From contig JAIBDF010000015.1 in the NCBI GenBank assembly GCA_024679535.1, positions 1 to 38,466 of the forward strand: a stretch of 38,466 nt of DNA, written 5' to 3'. The notes beneath the pieces were generated by a model that worked only from the letters and a program-made list of their open reading frames with translations, was not told the origin of the DNA and searched no databases. Shown here piece by piece: positions 32,627 to 38,466 of the stretch (its first letter is position 1; each line of letters opens with the position of its first letter). The position numbers were made by a program, and so were the translations under genes. Origin of the DNA: Chromatiales bacterium. Lineage in GTDB: Bacteria; Pseudomonadota; Gammaproteobacteria; Steroidobacterales; Woeseiaceae.

Positions 32627-34627
32627 CTAGTGCCTGGCGACCGCCTCGCTCTCTGAATCTGAGTTTTCGCCGGACCAGCAGTCGTTCTTCAGAAAATCGA
32701 TGATCGACGAGTAAAGCTCCAGTTTGTGGTCGTAGAACATCGTATTGGAAAAATGCCCCGCGCCCTCTAACTCAACGAATTTGTGTGGCTTGTCGTACTT
32801 CTTGAGTTCCGCCAGATACTCTCTCGCCTGGCGCGGCAGAACACGATGATCCACGCTGCCGTGGATCAACAGGACCGGGACGTTTACTTTGGACACCTCA
32901 TCCGTTGGCTGGACCGACCCGTAAAGGTAAACCTCGCGCCAGATCTTGCCCGCGCCATCATTTCGGTTAACAAAGTCGTTCGCCTGACGCCGCGGATTGC
33001 TGACGGCGGCACCTGCGATTACGCACTGATAGATCTGCGGGTCACGGGACGCGGCAACGAGTGCTGCGTAGCCACCGTATGACCAGCCGAACATCGCCAT
33101 TTTGTCCGGATCTGCGAAGCCTTTCTCAACCAGGAACAGCGCGCCGTCATCCTTGTCGTCCTGCATCTGGCGGCCACCCTGGCTGCCGTCGATGAACGCA
33201 CTCTTGAAATGGTCCAAACCGTAGTTCAGTGACATCCGGTACTGTGGCTGCAATACCATGTAGCCGTTGTTGGCGAGCATTTGCGCCCACTCATCAAAGA
33301 AAATTGTCTCACGTACGTGCGGCCCACCATGTGGCAACACGATCAACGGATACGGCCTCTCACCTGACGAGGGCACCGTCACGAACGCGGGCACTTTTCG
33401 ACCATCGCGGGCTTTGTACTGTATGTACTTGACGTCAGCTAGCTGCTCTTTGTCAAGCAAGGGTTTAGTGTTGCCAATTTGCAGCAGCTCATTATTGCGG
33501 TACAGGTAAAACGTTCCAGGGTCCTTTGGACCACGATTAACTATGGTTAGCGTATTACCGTCTGCAGACGTCGACGTTATATCGACATAGAACGCGCCAG
33601 GAATAAGTCCTTGCAGCTGCTCGTGAATCGCACCTTCGAGCGGATCGAAAAACTCGAAGTGGTAGTTGTCTTTGTAGTACCAGAGACCGCTGGGCTTGTC
33701 CGGGTTCTCCCAGATGTTGCTATGGTAGATGATGCCGCCGACGTCAACATCCGGTCGCCTGTACAGCAACTCATCGAACTTCAAAGTCTTGGTGTTGTAT
33801 GACCAAAGCCCTTGTTTGTCGTCGCCGTTGTGCGCGAGAACCAGCACATTGCCAGGCACTCCCGGATCATCCCAGAGTACGCCGTCACCGTGCCAGGACC
33901 CCCAGTCGTCATCCGAGATCCGATAGATTTCCTTCCAGCCTTTCTCTCCCTTGTCGCGGAAATAGTAAACCTGGTCTCGGGTGGCTGAATCTATGCCACG
34001 GGCATGTCGAGGGTTGCCTTCCTGATCAAAACCGATCCTCCCAACCTCGAGCTTGCCGCGAATCAAAAGCATCTTATTGCCCGTTTCAAGATCCATTTCA
34101 TAGTAGGCGCGAGGGCGAAAGGCTTCGCTAACGCTAAGATCAGGCTCCGCGCCTGGCTGCTCCGAAATAATGATTTTTCCAGCTTTTAGAGGCAGGCTGT
34201 TCTCGAAGACCGGCCGCGCCGCGTCGAAATCTTTGAACTCTTCGTTCCTTAGATCGAGAATTGCAATGCGGTAGCCATAAACGTCGCGCTCGCGACCTTT
34301 GACAATATTCGAGACCTTTTGCCGAAAGGTCATGACGATGTAGTGCTCATCTGCCCAGTCGTAGTCGATGATCTCCATCTTCTCGGAACCGACAACAAAC
34401 GCGTCGCCCTCAAGGTCATCCGTGTCAAAGACATGCAGCAGCGGATTACCCTCGCGCGTCAGGATCTTGAGCATCGCGAGCTTATCACCACTCGGCGAAA
34501 GCTGAACATTGCTCATTGAAGACCGCAACGCAAAGTACTCGAGCGGATACGGCTCGGCTACTAGCAGTGACGGCGAAACAAGAGCGATAAGCAGCAAGAC
34601 GATCTTCAAATGCAGAGTTCTTTTCAT
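32627..34627 (-). CDS. S9 family peptidase (prolyl oligopeptidase/acylaminoacyl peptidase type), exported
   Basis: Starting at ATG 34627, this 666-residue protein has a signal peptide (LKIVLLLIALVSPSLLVA), an N-terminal beta-propeller (about 30-400) and a C-terminal alpha/beta-hydrolase. The nucleophile motif is GWSYGGYAAL (Ser516), with LIHGSVDHRV (Asp) and GAGHFS (His) completing the triad. Such enzymes cut short peptides after Pro or remove N-terminal acylated residues. AGG eight bases before the ATG supports this start; the frame continues upstream only through a TTG. It lies downstream of, and in the same direction as, the TonB-dependent receptor but beyond a strong terminator, so it probably has its own promoter or relies on readthrough. 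Confidence 0.93.
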   Translation of the reverse strand: MKRTLHLKIVLLLIALVSPSLLVAEPYPLEYFALRSSMSNVQLSPSGDKLAMLKILTREGNPLLHVFDTDDLEGDAFVVGSEKMEIIDYDWADEHYIVMTFRQKVSNIVKGRERDVYGYRIAILDLRNEEFKDFDAARPVFENSLPLKAGKIIISEQPGAEPDLSVSEAFRPRAYYEMDLETGNKMLLIRGKLEVGRIGFDQEGNPRHARGIDSATRDQVYYFRDKGEKGWKEIYRISDDDWGSWHGDGVLWDDPGVPGNVLVLAHNGDDKQGLWSYNTKTLKFDELLYRRPDVDVGGIIYHSNIWENPDKPSGLWYYKDNYHFEFFDPLEGAIHEQLQGLIPGAFYVDITSTSADGNTLTIVNRGPKDPGTFYLYRNNELLQIGNTKPLLDKEQLADVKYIQYKARDGRKVPAFVTVPSSGERPYPLIVLPHGGPHVRETIFFDEWAQMLANNGYMVLQPQYRMSLNYGLDHFKSAFIDGSQGGRQMQDDKDDGALFLVEKGFADPDKMAMFGWSYGGYAALVAASRDPQIYQCVIAGAAVSNPRRQANDFVNRNDGAGKIWREVYLYGSVQPTDEVSKVNVPVLLIHGSVDHRVLPRQAREYLAELKKYDKPHKFVELEGAGHFSNTMFYDHKLELYSSIIDFLKNDCWSGENSDSESEAVARH

Positions 34628-34649
34628 CAATCCAACCTGATAATCACGT

Positions 34650-34690
34650 TCCAAAAAAACAGCCCGCGAAATGACTCCCGCGGGCTGTTT
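34650..34690 (-). terminator. Intrinsic terminator after the TonB-dependent receptor gene
   Basis: On the minus strand a perfect 12-bp stem (AAACAGCCCGCG / CGCGGGCTGTTT, arms 34679-34690 and 34657-34668) encloses a 10-base loop and runs into seven consecutive T (34659-34653). It begins 27 bp after the receptor stop. This is a textbook rho-independent terminator for that gene. Confidence 0.9.
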
Positions 34691-34716
34691 ATCCTAACAA
34701 AAGCTTAGATCAATTC

Positions 34717-37700
34717 TTAGTCGAATCGAATCGCAGCGTTGAAGAAGTACGAACGACCGTTGATGTCGTAGCCCGAGCCAAACGGCGTGTTAAAGGCAGA
34801 GAATACGACACGACCGTCAACCAATGGCGGCGCTTCATTCAGCACGTTGCGCGCACCGGCACCGATGGTCCAGACGTCACCGCGATAATAGACGGAAAAG
34901 TCGTGGCGGAAGTAGTTGTCCGCCCAGCCAATCGGTCGGCAATTGACGTCGCCAGCAGTCGGTCCAAGGCAGGTCAGCCCGGCGCCTTCCAGCCAGTTGT
35001 CGAAACCATTCGCCTCGAGGATGTCGGCATCTGCCCGGACACTGCTAATGTAGCGGGTTGACCACGTCGCCCGGTAGTCACCGATATCGGCTCGGAAGAT
35101 GCCCTGACCTTCCCACTCTGGAAAGCCAAATTCGCCGAGGTCGCTGTCAGCACTTACGTCACCATTTACCGGGTCGATGAATACATCCGAGAACTGCAGC
35201 TTGCGGTTAAACGTCAGGTCAGCACCGAGGTCCACGGCGCGACCAAACATTTCCGTCGGCCAGTCGATCGACACGTTCACGTCGACGCCACGCGTCTTCA
35301 GCTTGTCTCTGTTAAGGAACGCCTCGTCTGCCCCGATAATCAAGCCATCGCCCGTGAGATTACGGGAAACATTGCGGCAGTAGGGGCTGTCGAGTTCTGC
35401 ATCGTCGTAACAGGCATTAATACTGAACTGTGAAGTCAGTGTAATGATCTCGTCGCGCAAATCGATTTCGTAGTAGGTTGCACCCAGTGTCATGTCAAAG
35501 CCTTCAAAGAACGGCTGCTCCCAGGCGAATCCCACTGTCCACGATTCAGATTTCTCTTCAACCAGGTCGGTCTGACCTACACCGCGGAGAACCTCTACCG
35601 AGTAGGTGTCGATCGACTGACCGCTGGTCGTAATTCCGAGATTTTCCGGGTCCACGCCTTGTGCTACGCAGTTGTCAAGAACTGTCTGGGTTCGTGTCTC
35701 ACCTGCGGGATCGTAGATGAATCCACCCGGGTTATTCGGGTCAAGACCAATGGCACTTTCCGGTGTTACGCAGGGATCGAACAGACCACGGAAACCACTT
35801 GTGCCAAGCAGGAAGTTCTCGCGCAGGTTCGGTGCTCTGTAAGAGGTTCCTACGCTCGCCTTGAGCAACAGCGAATCGACCGGACGCCAGCCAAGCTTGC
35901 CTGAGTAAGTCCAGGCACCGCCGTAGAATTCGTCATCCGTATGGCGCGTCGAGAGGTTGACTGTCAGCTCACTGAAGGCGGGGATATCGGCCAGCAGTGG
36001 AAATTCAACCTCTGCGAAGAACTCATTAGTGTCCTTCTCGCCTGTCGCGCCGAGGTCTTTGAAGAAACCAACCAGCTCACCATTCTTCGCCACATCATTC
36101 GGAATTGACCGAATCTCATCATTGCGGAACTCATAACCGACTGCGGCAGCTACCGTTCCTGCCGGCATTTCAAAGAGATCACCCGTAAACATCAAAGTCG
36201 CGAGTGTTTGCTCGTACTCGGTGTCGAATGAACGCACGTCAAACACGTAGTCGCGCTCGGCCTGAGTCGCAAAATCGTTGCGTGAGAGGGCCTGGTAGAG
36301 TGACGGAGCAAACATATTGACCGGCACACAACCGTCGGAGCCATCGCCACACGTGATTGCGCCGGATAGCGGATCCACAACTGTTGTGTCAAGTGAGTAG
36401 CGCAGCTTCGTTTCGCTAACGCCGCGTCGTTCAGATATGCCACTCGAATCAGAGTAGACAAATGCCGCGTCGAACGACCAGTTATCAACACTGCCGAAAT
36501 TGATAAACGGCAGGTCGCCCTTCAGCCCGCCTACAAGACGCAGCTGACTGACGTCGGACTTGACGTTGTCGCGATCGCCGCGAACTGAAACCTGTGGTTC
36601 AAGCGAGATCGGGCCGGACTCACCGCCCGGGAAAATACCAAACAACGACGGGGTACAATCCGCCAGATCAAAACCGAAACTTGCACAAAGAGACTCGTAG
36701 CGTGCACCGAAACTAGTAATGTAGTTCGGGTTTGTGAGCACGCTGTCCCATGCCAGGCCGCAGTCAACACCATTCAAGCCGTCCGGATTACACGGGTTGT
36801 AAGGGTTGTCGCCAGAAATATTGATTGGGTTGGTGCCGATCAATGCTCCAGGCGCGCTCTGCGCATTCGTTTCGCGCTGGTTGTAGTTGATTTCAAAATA
36901 CGGCGTCAGGTTTGCTTCACCCATGAATGTGTATTCACCGTAGGCCATAAAGCTGACCCGGTCCTGCTCGGGCAACAGATGCTCGACGCCTTCCTGCGTT
37001 GTGATGAAGTAATCCGTAAAATCGACGTCAGGAACACCGTCGCCGTTGATGTCGAGTACCGCGTCGAACAAAGTCGCTTCCGAGAAATTCGGAATACCTG
37101 TGTTGGTCTGGCCATCGGTGTAGTAAATCGAGCCAAACAACCCGGCTTCGTTGTCGAAAACGCGCTGCGAACCGAAACCGATCGTACAGGGCGAAGACTT
37201 CATGCCGAAGTCTGCCTGGTAACCGATAAACTCGGTGCGAATTTGACCGTTCTCGTCGACATCGTAGTAGCTTGTGCAGCCTGATGACCAGGGGCGGTTG
37301 CCACGGTCGACCGGCTCCAGATGCGATGCATCAACACCAAACCCGATAACGCCACGGTCACTGTTGTAACCCCAGGACGCTGACAAAGTCACATTTTCAC
37401 CGTCGCCGTAGTCAGGCACCGATGTGTAGGCTTCCAGCTCCAGGCCGTCGAAGTCCTTGCGCAGGATAATGTTAGCAACACCCGCTACTGCATCCGAGCC
37501 GTATACAGAGGAAGCACCGTCCAGAAGGATTTCATAGCGGTCGACGAGTGAGCTTGGAATGACATTGAGGTCGAGTGCAAACGGCGCTCCTTCAACACCC
37601 ACCGGCGCGGCGCGTCGACCGTTGATCAGTACCAGCGTTCGCTCGGCACCCAGGCCGCGCAGGTCGATCGTCGACGCGCCCGGTCCATTGTCGAGCACGA

Positions 37701-38031
37701 AGCCCTGAAACGTAATATCGATCTGCGTACCGCCGGCTGACGGCGACTCCTGCAGAATCGTGCTTGGATCGATCGAACCTATTTCACGCGCCACTTGGCC
37801 TGAAATAACCTGCAAAGGTGAAATACTGCTGTAAGTGTCACGCTTCAGACGTGAACCGGTTACGACCACCTCGTCCACAACGCGTTCGTCTTCCAATGCA
37901 GCCAGATCATCGAGACTGTCACTGTCCTGTGCGACCGCCGCAGGACCCGCAAGTAAAAACAAACTTGCGAAAACGATAGCGAATGGACTGAGTACACGCG
38001 CGGACAAAGCGCGATCTTCACTAACTCTCAT
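34717..38031 (-). CDS. TonB-dependent outer-membrane receptor
   Basis: This protein of about 1104 residues has a signal peptide (SPFAIVFASLFLLAGPAAVAQ), a TonB-box-like EVVVTGSRLKRD, a plug domain (LQVISGQVAREIG through SSVYGSDAVAGVANIILRKD) and a large 22-strand-type barrel. It includes the loop region TSYRAPNLRENFLLG typical of the family and ends in AAIRFD. The last residue is Asp rather than the aromatic usually seen. Length and plug type resemble Oar/Caulobacter-type receptors for peptides, glycans or other large nutrients; no siderophore signature is evident. ATG at 38031 is chosen because GAGGG lies seven bases upstream; the next upstream Met has none. Two inverted repeats upstream and a terminator downstream make it a single-gene unit. 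The S9 peptidase beyond hints at peptide uptake. Confidence 0.93.
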   Translation of the reverse strand: MRVSEDRALSARVLSPFAIVFASLFLLAGPAAVAQDSDSLDDLAALEDERVVDEVVVTGSRLKRDTYSSISPLQVISGQVAREIGSIDPSTILQESPSAGGTQIDITFQGFVLDNGPGASTIDLRGLGAERTLVLINGRRAAPVGVEGAPFALDLNVIPSSLVDRYEILLDGASSVYGSDAVAGVANIILRKDFDGLELEAYTSVPDYGDGENVTLSASWGYNSDRGVIGFGVDASHLEPVDRGNRPWSSGCTSYYDVDENGQIRTEFIGYQADFGMKSSPCTIGFGSQRVFDNEAGLFGSIYYTDGQTNTGIPNFSEATLFDAVLDINGDGVPDVDFTDYFITTQEGVEHLLPEQDRVSFMAYGEYTFMGEANLTPYFEINYNQRETNAQSAPGALIGTNPINISGDNPYNPCNPDGLNGVDCGLAWDSVLTNPNYITSFGARYESLCASFGFDLADCTPSLFGIFPGGESGPISLEPQVSVRGDRDNVKSDVSQLRLVGGLKGDLPFINFGSVDNWSFDAAFVYSDSSGISERRGVSETKLRYSLDTTVVDPLSGAITCGDGSDGCVPVNMFAPSLYQALSRNDFATQAERDYVFDVRSFDTEYEQTLATLMFTGDLFEMPAGTVAAAVGYEFRNDEIRSIPNDVAKNGELVGFFKDLGATGEKDTNEFFAEVEFPLLADIPAFSELTVNLSTRHTDDEFYGGAWTYSGKLGWRPVDSLLLKASVGTSYRAPNLRENFLLGTSGFRGLFDPCVTPESAIGLDPNNPGGFIYDPAGETRTQTVLDNCVAQGVDPENLGITTSGQSIDTYSVEVLRGVGQTDLVEEKSESWTVGFAWEQPFFEGFDMTLGATYYEIDLRDEIITLTSQFSINACYDDAELDSPYCRNVSRNLTGDGLIIGADEAFLNRDKLKTRGVDVNVSIDWPTEMFGRAVDLGADLTFNRKLQFSDVFIDPVNGDVSADSDLGEFGFPEWEGQGIFRADIGDYRATWSTRYISSVRADADILEANGFDNWLEGAGLTCLGPTAGDVNCRPIGWADNYFRHDFSVYYRGDVWTIGAGARNVLNEAPPLVDGRVVFSAFNTPFGSGYDINGRSYFFNAAIRFD

Positions 38032-38093
38032 TTCAAAACCCTCATGCCTATACAAGTTCGACGTGGCTTATTACAAACCTTGATCGCCGGGCG

Positions 38094-38108
38094 ACCGGAA
38101 GTACCGGT
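38094..38108. promoter_or_regulatory. Inverted repeat ACCGG-AAGTA-CCGGT
   Basis: Five-base perfect arms around five bases, 63 bp upstream of the receptor start. Together with the repeat at 38122-38141 it marks the probable control region of the TonB-dependent receptor. No known consensus is recognised. Confidence 0.3.
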
Positions 38109-38121
38109 GGTGCTGCACAAA

Positions 38122-38141
38122 ATGTTGCGAAATAACAACAT
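38122..38141. promoter_or_regulatory. Inverted repeat ATGTTG-N8-CAACAT
   Basis: Perfect six-base arms about 91 bp upstream of the receptor start in an AT-rich patch. The geometry fits an operator for a dimeric regulator. It does not match a Fur box well. The rest of the 284-bp gap between the receptor and the gene starting at 38316 shows nothing I can name. Confidence 0.35.
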
Positions 38142-38315
38142 GTGTTTTAACGACGGAGCTCATAAAAATGGAGCCTCGTTTAACATATGTCGTAAAATTG
38201 CAACGATCTGATAAAGCATACCTAAAGCATGTTCAGTGTCCGTACGTAGTACCCCGAATAGCCCTTGTACAAACTCCCTATCTAGGCTGCCAGACAGGCT
38301 GATTCTCGAGCATTC

Positions 38316-38466
38316 ATGACCAGATTGACTGGCAGGCAGGTGCGAACGATTTCGGGGTACGTTGCGACCCTGCTCGACTATCCGCGCTGGTTTATCGAGC
38401 GCGAGGTCGACTTCACCAACTGCCACCTGCAGGGCCGCTTCGAGCAGGACGACCGCTGCTGCGAAG
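38316..38466 (+). CDS. Unknown protein (partial, 5' end only)
   Basis: An ATG at 38316, downstream of an in-frame stop at 38283, opens a frame to the right edge: 50 codons starting MTRLTGRQVRTISGYVATLL, then DYPRWFIEREVDFTNCHLQ and a Cys-Cys pair near the edge. High GC at third positions matches the genes in this window. GAG five bases upstream is a weak ribosome binding site. No signal peptide is seen. I do not recognise the family; several Cys residues could mean metal binding. It is divergent from the TonB-dependent receptor. Confidence 0.5.
   Translation, partial: MTRLTGRQVRTISGYVATLLDYPRWFIEREVDFTNCHLQGRFEQDDRCCE

Noticed and set aside
38160-38426. An 88-codon minus-strand frame at the right edge
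   Set aside because: It crosses the probable promoter region and is antisense to the better-looking partial gene starting at 38316; no ribosome binding site or family pattern is seen.

Overview
The window looks like an ordinary chromosomal segment of a free-living, Gram-negative gammaproteobacterium of moderately high GC. Evidence for an outer membrane is direct: a TonB-dependent receptor, a patatin/BamA-like fusion, ExbB/ExbD proteins and several lipoproteins. The gene set recalls marine Woeseiaceae/Steroidobacterales-like genomes, but that placement is inference. I see no rRNA, tRNA, CRISPR array, insertion sequence, integrase or prophage gene. Coding density is very high: many genes overlap at ATGA/GTGA/TAATG junctions and many start at GTG or TTG behind good ribosome binding sites.

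Region 1 (1-10327, all minus strand) is one long operon-like run, read right to left: a TlpA-type thioredoxin, a small exported coiled-coil protein, two large exported TPR proteins, a TPR lipoprotein, a small acidic exported protein, ExbB/TolQ, two ExbD/TolR proteins and a TonB-like protein with an AgmX/PglI C-terminus. After a 214-bp gap comes a histidine phosphatase cut by the window edge. Together these look like a proton-driven trans-envelope machine of the Tol/Exb/Agl-Glt type whose periplasmic partners are TPR proteins. Of the two ExbD proteins, one keeps the membrane Asp (D30) and the other has Asn (N24) there.

Region 2 (10328-16822): a 317-bp gap with a CRP-like palindrome and a second inverted repeat, then apbE (minus), then lemA, an HtpX-like M48 protease with a TerB-like C-terminal extension, a SYLF lipid-binding protein and an MscS channel (all plus), which read as an envelope-maintenance cassette, followed by a convergent EexN-like lipoprotein gene.

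Region 3 (16823-23903): an MFS/PlsC fusion for phospholipid remodelling; a 1337-residue protein joining an AAA-like ATPase, a membrane helix, a proprotein-convertase P domain and a WD40-like propeller; a divergent RIO-like kinase; and an 82-residue conserved-looking small protein.

Region 4 (23910-32625): a minus-strand run ilvH-proB-proA-glpD-patatin/BamA with almost no spacing, and ilvI transcribed divergently from ilvH. This mixes branched-chain amino acid, proline and glycerophosphate metabolism.

Region 5 (32627-38466): an S9 peptidase, a clear intrinsic terminator, a large TonB-dependent receptor whose upstream region holds two inverted repeats, and the start of an unknown divergent gene running off the right edge.
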